Shown here piece by piece: positions 8,442 to 18,463 of a stretch of 45,552 bases of DNA (its first letter is position 1; the number at the start of each line of letters is the position of its first letter). The stretch comes from an uncultured Oscillospiraceae bacterium (GTDB taxonomy: Bacteria > Bacillota > Clostridia > Oscillospirales > Oscillospiraceae). A program made the translations under genes and the position numbers. The notes below the pieces were generated by a model. The model made no database searches, was not told the origin of the DNA, and was given only the letters and a program-made list of their open reading frames with translations. The stretch is taken from contig CANQQO010000007.1 in NCBI GenBank assembly GCA_947625965.1, positions 1 through 45,552 of the forward strand. Reading direction: 5' to 3'.

Positions 8442-9848
8442 ATGAATCAGACCACCCAGATCCCGGAAACCGCCCTGGAAGCCCAACTGGCCCTCTGCGG
8501 CCGGATCGCGGCCTACTGGCAGGGCCGGGGGAAGGCCCCCACGGCCTATGTGGAGACTTACGGCTGCCAGCAGAACGAGGCCGACTCTCAGCGCATCCGG
8601 GGCCTGCTGGTCCAGTGCGGCTACCGCATCGTAGACGGCGCCGAGGGAGCCGACGCGGTGGTGATGAACACCTGCGCCATCCGGGAGCACGCCGAGCAGC
8701 GGGTCTTTGGCAACTTGGGGGCGCTACAGCACACCAAACGCCGTCACCCGGAGCAGAAGATCTTCCTGTGCGGCTGCATGGCCGGCCAGAGGACCGTGGT
8801 GGAGCGGCTGAAAAAGAGCTATCCCCATGTGGACGGGGTCTTCGATCCCCAGGAGCTGTGGCGCTTTCCCGAGGTCCTGGACCGGGTCCTCACTACGGGG
8901 AAACGGGTCTTTCTCTCCGAGGAGGGCCCGGGGGCCATTGCCGAGGGCCTGCCCGTGGTGCGGGACGACCCGTTGAAGGCGTGGGTCTCCATCATGTACG
9001 GCTGCAATAATTTCTGTACCTACTGCATCGTCCCCTATGTCCGGGGCCGGGAGCGGAGCCGCCAGCCGGAGGAAATCCTCAAGGAGTGCCGGGAGCTGAT
9101 CGCCTCGGGCTGCCGGGAGATCACCCTCCTGGGCCAGAATGTCAATTCCTACGGCAAGGACCTGGACCGGGGCTGGGATTTTTCGGACCTGCTGGCGGCC
9201 ATCGCCTCCCTGGACGGGGAATTCCTCATCCGCTTCATGACCAGTCACCCCAGGGACGCGGGGAAGAAGCTCTTTGACACCATGGCCGCCTACCCCAAGA
9301 TCGCCAAGCAGCTCCACCTGCCCTTCCAATCCGGCTCCAGCCGGATCCTCAAGGCCATGAACCGGCACTACGACCGGGAGGCTTACTTGCGGGCGGTGGA
9401 CTACGCCCGGTCCGTCATGCCGGGGCTGGTGCTGACCTCCGACGTCATCGTGGGCTTCCCCGGGGAGACGGAGGCGGATTTCGAGGAGACGCTGTCCCTC
9501 ATCTCCCGGGTCCGCTACGACGCGCTGTTCACCTTTCTCTTCTCCCCCCGGCCCGGGACCCCGGCGGCGTCCCTGCCAGACCCCACCCCGAAGGAGGAGA
9601 AAAGCCGGCGTTTTGACCGGCTCTGCGAACTGCAAAACGCCATTTCCGAGGAGATCCACCGCGCCTACGTGGGCCGGACCCTGACCTGCCTCATCGACGG
9701 CCGGGAGAAGGACCTGCTCACCGCCCGGACCGAAGGGGGCCGGCTGGTCCGCCTGGAGGGGCCGGAGGACCGGATCGGCAGCTTCGCCCCGGTCCTGATC
9801 ACCGGAGCCACCACTTGGAGCCTGACGGGCAGGCTGGAGGAAAGCTAG
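8442..9848 (+). CDS. miaB: tRNA-2-methylthio-N6-dimethylallyladenosine synthase
   Basis: AYVETYGCQQNEADSQRI, VVMNTCAIREHAEQRVFG, radical-SAM GCNNFCTYCIVPYVRGRERSR, C-terminal TRAM-like region. Confidence 0.96.
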   Translation: MNQTTQIPETALEAQLALCGRIAAYWQGRGKAPTAYVETYGCQQNEADSQRIRGLLVQCGYRIVDGAEGADAVVMNTCAIREHAEQRVFGNLGALQHTKRRHPEQKIFLCGCMAGQRTVVERLKKSYPHVDGVFDPQELWRFPEVLDRVLTTGKRVFLSEEGPGAIAEGLPVVRDDPLKAWVSIMYGCNNFCTYCIVPYVRGRERSRQPEEILKECRELIASGCREITLLGQNVNSYGKDLDRGWDFSDLLAAIASLDGEFLIRFMTSHPRDAGKKLFDTMAAYPKIAKQLHLPFQSGSSRILKAMNRHYDREAYLRAVDYARSVMPGLVLTSDVIVGFPGETEADFEETLSLISRVRYDALFTFLFSPRPGTPAASLPDPTPKEEKSRRFDRLCELQNAISEEIHRAYVGRTLTCLIDGREKDLLTARTEGGRLVRLEGPEDRIGSFAPVLITGATTWSLTGRLEES

Positions 9849-12443
9849 ATGGAAGAAGAAAAACTCACCCCCATGAAGCGGCAGTACCGGGAGCTCAAGG
9901 AGAAGAACCGGGACTGCATCCTCTTTTTCCGCCTGGGGGATTTCTATGAAATGTTCGACGAGGACGCCCGCCTGGCGGCCAAGGAGCTGGACCTGACCCT
10001 GACCACCCGTGACCGGGGCAAGCCCGTCCAGGAGCAGACCCCCATGTGCGGCGTGCCCTACCACAGCGTGGATTCCTACATCGCCCGGCTGATCTCCAAG
10101 GGCTACAAGGTGGCCATCTGCGAGCAGCTAGAGGACCCGGCGACCGCCAAGGGCCTGGTGGACCGGAACGTGACCCGGATCGTCACCCCCGGCACCGTCA
10201 CCGAGAGCGCCATGCTGGATGAGAGCCGGAACAACTATTTTGGCTGCGTCTGCGGCAGAAACGGCGAGTACGGCGTGGCCTTCTGCGACATCTCCACCGG
10301 CGCTTTCTACGCCACCACCAGCGCCTCCGCCGCCGACGCCGCGGCGGAGCTGGGCCGCTTTGCCCCCACGGAGGTGCTGCGCTTCGGGCCCGGGGTCAAG
10401 GACCCGGCTCTGGAGACAGCCCTGCGGAAGCTGGGCTGCTGCTTGGACGAGGGCGGGGAAGGGCCCTGCTCCTGCCAGGAGGCGGCGGAGGCCCTCAGGT
10501 CCCATTTCCACGCGGAACTGGCGGACCTGGGCCTGGGCGGCAGAGAGGCCGCGTCCTACGCCTGCGGCGCCCTGCTGCGGACCCTTCAAGAGCTGCGGAA
10601 AAATGATCTGAGCCATCTGCGGAAGCTGGAATATTACGACACGGGCCGTTTTCTGGAGCTGGACATGGACGCCCGCCGGAACCTGGAGCTGACGGAGACC
10701 CTTCGGAGCCGGGACAAGCGGGGGAGCCTCCTGTGGGTCCTGGACCGGACCCGGACTCCCATGGGGAGCAGGACCCTGCGGAGCTGGCTGGAAAAGCCCC
10801 TTCTGGACCCCAATGAGATCCAGCGCCGCCTGGGCGCGGTGGAGGAGCTGACGGGCCAGGCCATCGCCCGGGGCCAGCTCCGGGAGGCTCTGGCCGGCGT
10901 GACCGATCTGGAACGGGCCATGACCCGGGTGGCCACCGGCACGGCCAACTGCCGGGACCTGCTGGGCCTGGCGACGGGCTTTCAAGCCCTGCCGGAGGTC
11001 CTCCGCCAATTGGAGAGCTTCCATGCCCCGCTGCTGAGGGGTCTGGCCGGGGCCATCGACCCCATGGAGGCGCTGAGCGGGAAGATCCTGCGCACCATCA
11101 GCGACAAAGCTCCCCTTTCTCTGCGGGAAGGGGGCCTGATCCAGGACGGGGCGGACCCGGAGGTGGACCGCCTCCGGGGCTTGCTGAAGGGCGGGACCGA
11201 GGCGGTGACCGCCATCGAGACGGCGGAGCGGGAGAGGACCGGCATCCGCACCCTCCGGGCCGGATACAATCGGGTCTTCGGCTATTACATTGAAGTGTCC
11301 AAGTCCTTTGCCAGCCAGGTGCCCCAGGAGTACATCCGCCGCCAGACCTTGACCAACACGGAGCGGTTCATCACCCCGGAGCTCAAGGAGCTGGAATATC
11401 AGATCATCACCGCCAAGGACCGTCTGGCCGAGCTGGAATACCGCCTTTTCACCCAGCTTCGGGAGGAGGCGGCCGGAGAGGCGGGAAAGGTCCAGGCCGT
11501 GGCCGCCGCCGCGGGGGCGGTGGACGCCCTGGCCTCCCTGGCGGAGACGGCGGTCCGAAACCGCTATGTCCGGCCGGAGATCAGCCTGGACGGCCGCATC
11601 GACATCACCGACGGCCGCCATCCCGTGGTGGAGCGGATGCTGGAGGACAGTCTCTTTGTCCCCAACGACACCCATATGGACCTGGCGGGAAGCCAGGTGT
11701 GCATTCTGACGGGCCCCAACATGGCCGGCAAATCCACCTATATGCGGCAGGTGGCCCTCATCACCATTCTGGCCCAGATGGGCTCCTTCGTCCCGGCCAA
11801 GGCCGCCCGCATCGGCATTGTGGACCGGGTCTTCACCCGCATCGGCGCCAGCGACGACCTGGCCTCGGGACGGTCCACCTTCATGGTGGAGATGTCGGAG
11901 GTGGCCTCCATCCTCCGTTCCGCCACCTCCCGGAGCCTTCTGATCCTGGACGAGATCGGCCGGGGCACCTCCACCTACGACGGCATGGCCATCGCCCGGG
12001 CGGTGCTGGAATACGTGGCCGACCCCAAGCGCCTGGGGGCCAAGACCCTCTTCGCCACCCATTATCACGAGCTGTCCGACATCGAGGCGGAGCTGCCCAA
12101 CGTGAAAAACTTCTCCATCGCCGTGAAGAAGCGGGGAGAACAGATGATCTTCCTTCGGAAGATCCTCCCCGGCGCGGCGGACCACAGCTACGGCGTAGAG
12201 GTGGCCCGTCTGGCGGGCCTGCCGGCCCCTCTGGTGAACCGGGCCCGGGACATTCTAAAGAGTCTGGAAGCCCAGGGCGCCCCGCCCCGCCGGCCCGATG
12301 AAAAGGAGCCGGAGGATCAGGTCAGTCTTCTGGACCTGCGGAGCCAGGACGTGTGCAGGGCCCTGGAAAATCTCCATGTGGAGACTTTGACCCCCATCGA
12401 AGCCATCAACGAGCTTTTCAAGCTGAAAAAAATGTTGGAATAA
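9849..12443 (+). CDS. mutS: DNA mismatch repair protein MutS
   Basis: TPMKRQYRELKEKNRDCILFFRLGDFYEMFDEDA, TGPNMAGKSTYMRQVALI, LDEIGRGTSTYDGMAIA. Confidence 0.98.
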   Translation: MEEEKLTPMKRQYRELKEKNRDCILFFRLGDFYEMFDEDARLAAKELDLTLTTRDRGKPVQEQTPMCGVPYHSVDSYIARLISKGYKVAICEQLEDPATAKGLVDRNVTRIVTPGTVTESAMLDESRNNYFGCVCGRNGEYGVAFCDISTGAFYATTSASAADAAAELGRFAPTEVLRFGPGVKDPALETALRKLGCCLDEGGEGPCSCQEAAEALRSHFHAELADLGLGGREAASYACGALLRTLQELRKNDLSHLRKLEYYDTGRFLELDMDARRNLELTETLRSRDKRGSLLWVLDRTRTPMGSRTLRSWLEKPLLDPNEIQRRLGAVEELTGQAIARGQLREALAGVTDLERAMTRVATGTANCRDLLGLATGFQALPEVLRQLESFHAPLLRGLAGAIDPMEALSGKILRTISDKAPLSLREGGLIQDGADPEVDRLRGLLKGGTEAVTAIETAERERTGIRTLRAGYNRVFGYYIEVSKSFASQVPQEYIRRQTLTNTERFITPELKELEYQIITAKDRLAELEYRLFTQLREEAAGEAGKVQAVAAAAGAVDALASLAETAVRNRYVRPEISLDGRIDITDGRHPVVERMLEDSLFVPNDTHMDLAGSQVCILTGPNMAGKSTYMRQVALITILAQMGSFVPAKAARIGIVDRVFTRIGASDDLASGRSTFMVEMSEVASILRSATSRSLLILDEIGRGTSTYDGMAIARAVLEYVADPKRLGAKTLFATHYHELSDIEAELPNVKNFSIAVKKRGEQMIFLRKILPGAADHSYGVEVARLAGLPAPLVNRARDILKSLEAQGAPPRRPDEKEPEDQVSLLDLRSQDVCRALENLHVETLTPIEAINELFKLKKMLE

Positions 12444-12455
12444 GGAGGGGATGCC

Positions 12456-13163
12456 ATGGACCCGATCAAGGCCCCCGGCCCCGATATGACCCCCTGGGAG
12501 CGGAGCTGGGGCATCCGATATCTGCTCTTCCAGCTCATCTTCCTGCCCCAGATCCTGGTGCTGCTGAACGCCCTGGCGGGCAGCCCTCTGTCGGCGCCCT
12601 GGGTGAACGTGGTGTTTTTCACCGTGAATTTTCTGGCGGTGCTGTGGATCTTCCGGGATTTCTGGCGGAAGACCCTTCAGGAGCTTCCCAGGACCTGGAA
12701 AAGGAGCGCCGCCCTGGCGGCCCTGGGCCTGGGGGCGTACTACCTGACCGCCCTGGCGCTGGGCTGGCTGCTGGAATGGCTCTACCCCGGCTTTGGGAAC
12801 GTCAACGACGCCTCCGTGTACCAAAACGTCCGGCTGGAATATCTTCCCATGGCCTTTGGCACCGTCTTTCTGGTGCCCGTGGCGGAGGAGAGTCTGTACC
12901 GGGGCGTCCTGTTCCGGGGCCTCTGGTGGTGGAGCCGGCCCTGGGCATACGCCATCTCCATTGCGGCCTTCTGCGCCGTCCATGTGCTGAGCTATGTGGG
13001 GCGGTACGCGCCCGCCCTGCTGGCCTTGAATTTCCTGCAATATCTGCCCGCCGGGCTGATCCTGGCCTGGGCTTATGAAAAGAGCGGCTCCATTCTCTGC
13101 CCCATCCTCATCCACATGGGGGTGAACGCCCTGGGAATGGCGTCCGCCCTGGGGACCCATTGA
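12456..13163 (+). CDS. CPBP family intramembrane metalloprotease
   Basis: Multi-TM; AEESLYRGVLFRGLW (EExxxR) and later CAVHVLSY and HMGVNAL. Confidence 0.85.
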   Translation: MDPIKAPGPDMTPWERSWGIRYLLFQLIFLPQILVLLNALAGSPLSAPWVNVVFFTVNFLAVLWIFRDFWRKTLQELPRTWKRSAALAALGLGAYYLTALALGWLLEWLYPGFGNVNDASVYQNVRLEYLPMAFGTVFLVPVAEESLYRGVLFRGLWWWSRPWAYAISIAAFCAVHVLSYVGRYAPALLALNFLQYLPAGLILAWAYEKSGSILCPILIHMGVNALGMASALGTH

Positions 13164-13174
13164 AAGGAGGATGT

Positions 13175-15076
13175 ATGCCGAAGATCATTCAGTTGACCCC
13201 CCAGATCGCCAACCTCATCGCCGCCGGCGAGGTGGTGGAGCGGCCCGCCTCCGTGGTCAAGGAGCTGCTGGAAAACGCGGTAGACGCGGGAGCCTCCCAG
13301 ATCACCGTGGAGCTCCGGGACGGGGGCATGACCTTCCTGCGGGTGACGGACAACGGCTGCGGTATGTCTCCCGAGGATGCCCGCACCGCGTTCCTTCGCC
13401 ACGCCACCTCCAAGCTCCGCTCCGCGGAAGACCTGGCGGCCATCACCACCATGGGCTTCCGAGGGGAGGCCCTGGCGGCCATCGCCTCGGTGAGCCGGGT
13501 GGACCTGCTGACCAAGACCGCCGGCAGTCTGGCGGGCGTGAGCCTCCATTTGGAGGCCGGGACCGTCACCGAGGAGGCCGAGGCCGGCTGTCCCGAGGGG
13601 ACCACCATTTTGATCCGGGACCTGTTCTTCAACACGCCGGCCCGGATGAAGTTTATGAAATCCGACTCCGTGGAGGGCAGCCGCTGCGCCGCCGCCATCC
13701 AGCTCCAGGCTCTGGCCCACCCTTCCGTAGCCATCCGGTTCCTCAAGGACGGGAAGGAGGCCCTCTCCACCCCCGGCACCGGGGACCTGGGGGAGACGGC
13801 CTACAGTGTCTATGGCAGGGACTGGGCCAACATGGTGAAGGTGGAGAGCCGCTGGGAGGGGTACAGCCTGACGGGCTTTGTCTGCCGCCCCAGCGACGCC
13901 AGGCCCAGCCGGGGGATGCAGACCTTCTTCGTCAACGACCGGCCGGTAAAGAGCAAGCTCCTGACCTCGGCCCTGGAGGAGGCGTACCGAAACCAGCTCA
14001 TGGTGGGCAAATTCCCCATGTGTCTGCTCCATCTCCGTCTGCCCCCCGGAGCTGTGGACGTGAACGTCCATCCGGCCAAGACGGAGGTCAAGTTTTTGAA
14101 TGAAAAGGCGGTCTATGACTGCGTCCAATACGGGGTCCTGGGGGCGCTGAACAAGGCCCCGGACCGGCCCGAGCTCCGCTTCCGCCCCCAGCGGCCGTCC
14201 CAGACGCCCCAGAGTTCCCCCCAGCCGGCGCCAATTCAGCGCGCCCCGGCCCCCCCGGCCCGGAAGGAGCCCTTTTACCGGTCCATGACGGCGGAGGAAT
14301 TCCGCCATTTTTCCCAGACCCTTCAGGACGCGCCCAGGGCCCGGCCCGACGCGGCCTCGGCGGCGGCGTCCAAGCTGCCTCTGCGGCAGAATGTGACCAT
14401 TCCCCAGCCCAAGGAGCCGGAGGAGCCGGCGGCGAAGTCCCCCGTTCCGGCGGGGGCCCCCGCCCCGGAGGAGCCCCCGGAGCAGACGGCCCTGCCCATG
14501 CCGGAGGCCGCCCCCTGGCGTCTGGTGGGGGAGCTGTACCGCACCTATTTGATCGTGGAGCAGGGGGAGCAGGCGTATCTCATCGACAAGCACGCCGCCC
14601 ACGAGCGGATCCTCTTCGACCGTTTCCGGGCAAATCAGGAGCCCATGGCCTCCCAAACCCTGCTGACTCCCATTCCCTGCCAGATGTCCGCCGAGGAGGC
14701 GGGGATCCTGATGGAGAACCGGGCGCTGCTGGGGGAGCTGGGCTTTGAGATCGAGGAATTCGGGGACAACACGGTCCTTCTGCGCCAGATCCCCATGGAC
14801 CTGTCCGAGGCCGACGCGGCGGAGGCCGCCGAATCCCTGGCCGCCGACCTGCTCCGGGGCCGCCGGGCCAAGGGGGAGAACGTCCGGGACGAGCTGCTCC
14901 ACACCGTGGCCTGCAAGGCGGCCATCAAGGCCGGCTGGCACACGGAGGAGCGGGAGCTCCTGGCCCTGGCAGAGCAGGTCATGGCCCGGGAGGACCTGAA
15001 GCACTGTCCCCACGGCCGCCCGATCTGCGTCACCCTCAGCAAAAAGCAGTTGGAAAAGCAGTTCAAGAGGACATAG
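13175..15076 (+). CDS. mutL: DNA mismatch repair protein MutL
   Basis: IIQLTPQIANLIAAGEVVERPASVVKELLENAVDAGA, TMGFRGEALAAIASV, FFNTPARMKF; C-terminal DKHAAHERILFDRF, ACKAAIKAGW. Confidence 0.97.
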   Translation: MPKIIQLTPQIANLIAAGEVVERPASVVKELLENAVDAGASQITVELRDGGMTFLRVTDNGCGMSPEDARTAFLRHATSKLRSAEDLAAITTMGFRGEALAAIASVSRVDLLTKTAGSLAGVSLHLEAGTVTEEAEAGCPEGTTILIRDLFFNTPARMKFMKSDSVEGSRCAAAIQLQALAHPSVAIRFLKDGKEALSTPGTGDLGETAYSVYGRDWANMVKVESRWEGYSLTGFVCRPSDARPSRGMQTFFVNDRPVKSKLLTSALEEAYRNQLMVGKFPMCLLHLRLPPGAVDVNVHPAKTEVKFLNEKAVYDCVQYGVLGALNKAPDRPELRFRPQRPSQTPQSSPQPAPIQRAPAPPARKEPFYRSMTAEEFRHFSQTLQDAPRARPDAASAAASKLPLRQNVTIPQPKEPEEPAAKSPVPAGAPAPEEPPEQTALPMPEAAPWRLVGELYRTYLIVEQGEQAYLIDKHAAHERILFDRFRANQEPMASQTLLTPIPCQMSAEEAGILMENRALLGELGFEIEEFGDNTVLLRQIPMDLSEADAAEAAESLAADLLRGRRAKGENVRDELLHTVACKAAIKAGWHTEERELLALAEQVMAREDLKHCPHGRPICVTLSKKQLEKQFKRT

Positions 15077-15079
15077 GGC

Positions 15080-15835
15080 ATGGAACAAAAGGGCTTCAGC
15101 GCGAATCAACTGAAGGTCGTGGCCATCGCCGCCATGACCTTGGACCACTTTACCTACGTTCTCTTTCCCGGCTATCCCACGGAGTGGTATTTTCTGTTGA
15201 TCCACCTCCTGGGCCGCCTGACCGCCCCCATCATGTGGTTTTTTGTGGCGGAGGGGTATCATTACACCCGGGATTGGAAAAAATACCTGGGCAGGCTCCT
15301 GGGCTTTGCCCTCCTTTCCCACTTTGCCTATAATTTTGCCTTCGGCATCCCCTTTCTGCCCTTCCAGACCACCTTTTTCAACCAGACCAGCGTCCTCTGG
15401 GCCCTGGCGCTGGGGCTTTTGGCCCTGGCGATCTCCGACGGGAAGCTGACCTGGCTCCAAAAGCCGTGGCAGCGGGTCCTGGGGGTAATGGGCTGCTGCG
15501 TCCTGGCCTTCCCCGCCAATTGGAGCAGTCCCGCCGTCATGGCCATTCTCCACATCGGCTCCAACCGGGGGAATTTCAAAAAGCAAATGGCGGGAATGCT
15601 GCTCTGGGCCGGGGTCTACGCCCTGGTGTACTTCCTGTTCATCGACCGGGTCTACGGCATTTTGCAAATGGGCGTGGCGCTGACCATCCCCCTGCTGGCC
15701 CGGTACAACGGGGAGCGGGGGACGTGCAAATGGCTGCCCAGGTTTTTCTACGTTTATTATCCCGCCCACCTGTTCCTCTGCGGGCTGCTGCGGCTGGCCC
15801 TGTGGGGGAATGTGGGCGTGCTGGTGGGGGCGTGA
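15080..15835 (+). CDS. TraX family membrane protein
   Basis: FSANQLKVVAIAAMTLDHFTYVLFP, LGRLTAPIMWFFVAEGYHYTRDWKKYLGRLLGFALLSHFAYNFAFG, FFYVYYPAHLFLCGLLR. Confidence 0.85.
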   Translation: MEQKGFSANQLKVVAIAAMTLDHFTYVLFPGYPTEWYFLLIHLLGRLTAPIMWFFVAEGYHYTRDWKKYLGRLLGFALLSHFAYNFAFGIPFLPFQTTFFNQTSVLWALALGLLALAISDGKLTWLQKPWQRVLGVMGCCVLAFPANWSSPAVMAILHIGSNRGNFKKQMAGMLLWAGVYALVYFLFIDRVYGILQMGVALTIPLLARYNGERGTCKWLPRFFYVYYPAHLFLCGLLRLALWGNVGVLVGA

Positions 15836-15839
15836 CTGG

Positions 15840-16826
15840 ATGGAGAGAATCATCTGCGTCGCCGGTCCCACGGCCTCCGGCAAGACCGCCCTGGCGGTTG
15901 CCCTGGCAAGGGAGCTGGACGGGGAGGTCATTTCCTGCGACTCCATGCAGGTCTACCGGGGCATGGACATCGGCACCGCCAAGCCCACCCCGGAGGAAAT
16001 GGAGGGGGTCCCCCACCATATGCTGGACGTGGCGGACCCGGGGGAGGACTTCTCCGTCAGCCGCTACTGCGCCCTGGCGGGACCCATTTTGGAGGACATT
16101 CTGGCCCGGGGCAGGACCGCTGTCATCGCCGGGGGCACCGGGCTCTACATGGACGCCCTGATCCGGGGCGGGGACTTCGCTCCCAGCCCGGTCCCGGGCC
16201 TCCGGGAGGCGCTGGAGGCCCAGGCCCAGGCGGAGGGAATGGAGGCCATGCTCTCCCACCTCCGGGAAGTGGACCCGGAGACCGCCTCCCGGCTCCACTT
16301 GTCCGACAAAAAGCGGATCCTTCGGGCCCTGGAGGTCTACCGCCAGACGGGACGCACCATCACGGAGCATAACCGCCTGACCCAGACCGTCCCTCCCAAA
16401 TATGACCCCGTTTACCTGGGTCTCACCGCCGTCCGGCGGCAGGACCTCTACGACCGCATCGACCGGCGGGTGGAGGACATGGTGGCCCGGGGGCTGCTGG
16501 AGGAGATCCAGGGGCTTCTGGCCGCCGGGGTGAGCCGGAGCGCCACCGCCATGCAGGCCATCGGCTACAAGGAGTTTTTGTCGGTGCTGGACGGAGCGGA
16601 GCCCCTCGCCCAGGCGGTGGAGAAGGTCCAGCTATCCAGCCGCCGCTATGCCAAGCGCCAGCTCACCTGGTTCCGCCGGAATCCGGCCATGCACTGGCTG
16701 GCCTGGACCCCGGAGGAGCCAAAATCAAAAATTGTTGCGCGAGCCCGACAGGTTCTTCAAGAATCCGACAGTGAAATCTGCTACCATATGGGTATCCCAA
16801 AAGAAAGAAGGTATCCATATGTCTGA
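15840..16826 (+). CDS. miaA: tRNA dimethylallyltransferase
   Basis: VAGPTASGKTALAVALA, GEVISCDSMQVYRGMDIGTAKPTPEE, PHHMLDV, KRQLTWFRRN. Confidence 0.96.
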   Translation: MERIICVAGPTASGKTALAVALARELDGEVISCDSMQVYRGMDIGTAKPTPEEMEGVPHHMLDVADPGEDFSVSRYCALAGPILEDILARGRTAVIAGGTGLYMDALIRGGDFAPSPVPGLREALEAQAQAEGMEAMLSHLREVDPETASRLHLSDKKRILRALEVYRQTGRTITEHNRLTQTVPPKYDPVYLGLTAVRRQDLYDRIDRRVEDMVARGLLEEIQGLLAAGVSRSATAMQAIGYKEFLSVLDGAEPLAQAVEKVQLSSRRYAKRQLTWFRRNPAMHWLAWTPEEPKSKIVARARQVLQESDSEICYHMGIPKERRYPYV

Positions 16827-17061
16827 GGCAGTCAAGGAAGCCGTCAATTTGCAGGACGCGATTTTGCGGGAGGTGCGCCGGGATAAGGTCCCGGTGACAT
16901 TGTTCCTGATGAACGGGTTCCAGCTTCGGGGTGTCATCGTTGGCTTTGACAGCTATGTGGTGGTGCTTCTGTCGGATGGCAAGCAGCAAATGATCTATAA
17001 GCATGCCATCTCCACCCTTGCTCCCTTCCGCCCGCTGAAGTCGGCGGCGCCGGGGGCGTGA
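16819..17061 (+). CDS. hfq: RNA chaperone Hfq
   Basis: VNLQDAILREVRRDKVPVTLFLMNGFQLRGVIVGFDSYVVVLLSDGKQQMIYKHAISTLAP (Sm1/Sm2 YKHAIST); overlaps miaA 3' end. Confidence 0.96.
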   Translation: MSEAVKEAVNLQDAILREVRRDKVPVTLFLMNGFQLRGVIVGFDSYVVVLLSDGKQQMIYKHAISTLAPFRPLKSAAPGA

Positions 17062-17126
17062 ATCCTAGGGCGGCGGGGCTCCTGCCGCCCTGTTCATTTT
17101 TTGGAGAAAGAGAAAGAAGGGGTCCC

Positions 17127-17834
17127 ATGTCAATCACGGAAAATGTGGCCCGGGTCCGGGCCCAGATCGCCCAGGCGGCTCTGGCCGCCGGAAGAAAGCC
17201 GGAGGAGATTCAGCTCTGCGCCGCCACCAAGATGAACGACGCCGCCGCTGTCCGGGAGGCCATCGCCGCCGGGGTGGACTGCTGCGGAGAGAACCGAGTC
17301 CAGGAGCTGGTGCAAAAGAGCCGGGAGAACGCCTACCTTGGCGCGCCGGTCCACTTTATCGGCCGGTTGCAGACCAACAAGGTCCGCCAGGTGGTGGGCA
17401 AGGTCGCTCTGATCCAGAGCGCCGACCGGCTCCATCTGCTGGAGGCCCTCCAGGCCGAGGCCGTCCGGCAGGGCATCGTCCAGGACATTCTGTTGGAGGT
17501 CAACGTGGCGGGGGAGGAGAGCAAAGGGGGCTTTGCCCCGGAGGAGATCCTGCCTCTGGTGGAAAATTTCGGCCGTTTTTCCGCGTTAAGGGTGCGCGGC
17601 CTGATGACCGTCCCCCCGATCTGCCAAAATTCGGGAGAGAATCGCAAATTTTTTCAAGAAATTTTCGCCCTTTCTGTTGACATTGGGACAAAAAAATACG
17701 ATAATGTATGTGTAGATATTCTGTCTATGGGGATGTCCGGGGACTTCGCGGACGCCATCGCCTGCGGAAGCACCATGGTGCGTGTAGGGACTGCGATTTT
17801 CGGTCCCCGGCGCTACGCCGCGCCCCAGCCATAG
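17127..17834 (+). CDS. YggS family pyridoxal phosphate-dependent enzyme
   Basis: LCAATKMNDAAAVREAIAAGVDCCGENRVQELVQK, HFIGRLQTNKVRQVV, VNVAGEESKGGF, SMGMSGDFADAIACGSTMVRVGTAIFGPR. Confidence 0.95.
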   Translation: MSITENVARVRAQIAQAALAAGRKPEEIQLCAATKMNDAAAVREAIAAGVDCCGENRVQELVQKSRENAYLGAPVHFIGRLQTNKVRQVVGKVALIQSADRLHLLEALQAEAVRQGIVQDILLEVNVAGEESKGGFAPEEILPLVENFGRFSALRVRGLMTVPPICQNSGENRKFFQEIFALSVDIGTKKYDNVCVDILSMGMSGDFADAIACGSTMVRVGTAIFGPRRYAAPQP

Positions 17835-17867
17835 AATGATGGAACATACTAGGAGGATATATCAATT

Positions 17868-18440
17868 ATGAGCTTTTGGGACAATGTAAAGAAATTCACC
17901 CAGCCCTACGCCGACGACGATTACGATGATTACGACGACGAAGACCCGGTAGACTACGCCGACGACGACCAAGAAGATCCCGCTCCCCGGCAGGGCCGCC
18001 GTGGGTCGGCCTTTTCCCAGTCCGCCGCCCAGCAGGATCCTACTCCGGACTTTTCTACGTCTACCACGGTTTCCACAGCTTCCAGCGCGGCTTCCGTTTC
18101 CGGCAGCTCCAGCCTGGGCAGCAGCGGCTTTTCCGGCCAGGTCCTGAGCATGGGCTCCTCCGGCAGCAAGCAGGAGGTCGTTCTGTTCCATGCCAAGGCC
18201 TTTGACGACGCCGCCCGGGCGGCGGACGATCTGCGCAGCCGGAAGGCCATCATTCTCAACATGGAGAATGTGGACAAGGCCCTGACCCGCCGGGTGGTGG
18301 ATTTCCTGTCCGGCTGTGTCTACGCCGTGGACGGGAAGGTGAAGAAGATCGCCCAGTCCACCTATCTCTTCTGCCCCCACAGCATGGATATCGTCGGCGA
18401 CCTGGAGGCCTTCCAGGGCGAGGTTGAGAGTTACATCTGA
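17868..18440 (+). CDS. sepF: Cell division protein SepF
   Basis: Acidic DDDYDDYDDED linker; C-terminal DDLRSRKAIILNMENVDKALTRRVVDFLSGCVYAVDGKVKKIAQSTYLFCP. Confidence 0.93.
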   Translation: MSFWDNVKKFTQPYADDDYDDYDDEDPVDYADDDQEDPAPRQGRRGSAFSQSAAQQDPTPDFSTSTTVSTASSAASVSGSSSLGSSGFSGQVLSMGSSGSKQEVVLFHAKAFDDAARAADDLRSRKAIILNMENVDKALTRRVVDFLSGCVYAVDGKVKKIAQSTYLFCPHSMDIVGDLEAFQGEVESYI

Positions 18441-18463
18441 TTTATCAAGGAAGGATCGCGCTT

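Noticed and set aside
13073-15946. 957-aa minus-strand ORF across mutL
   Set aside because: Shadow of mutL/traX, low-complexity GGRRGR composition; the sense frames are clear genes.
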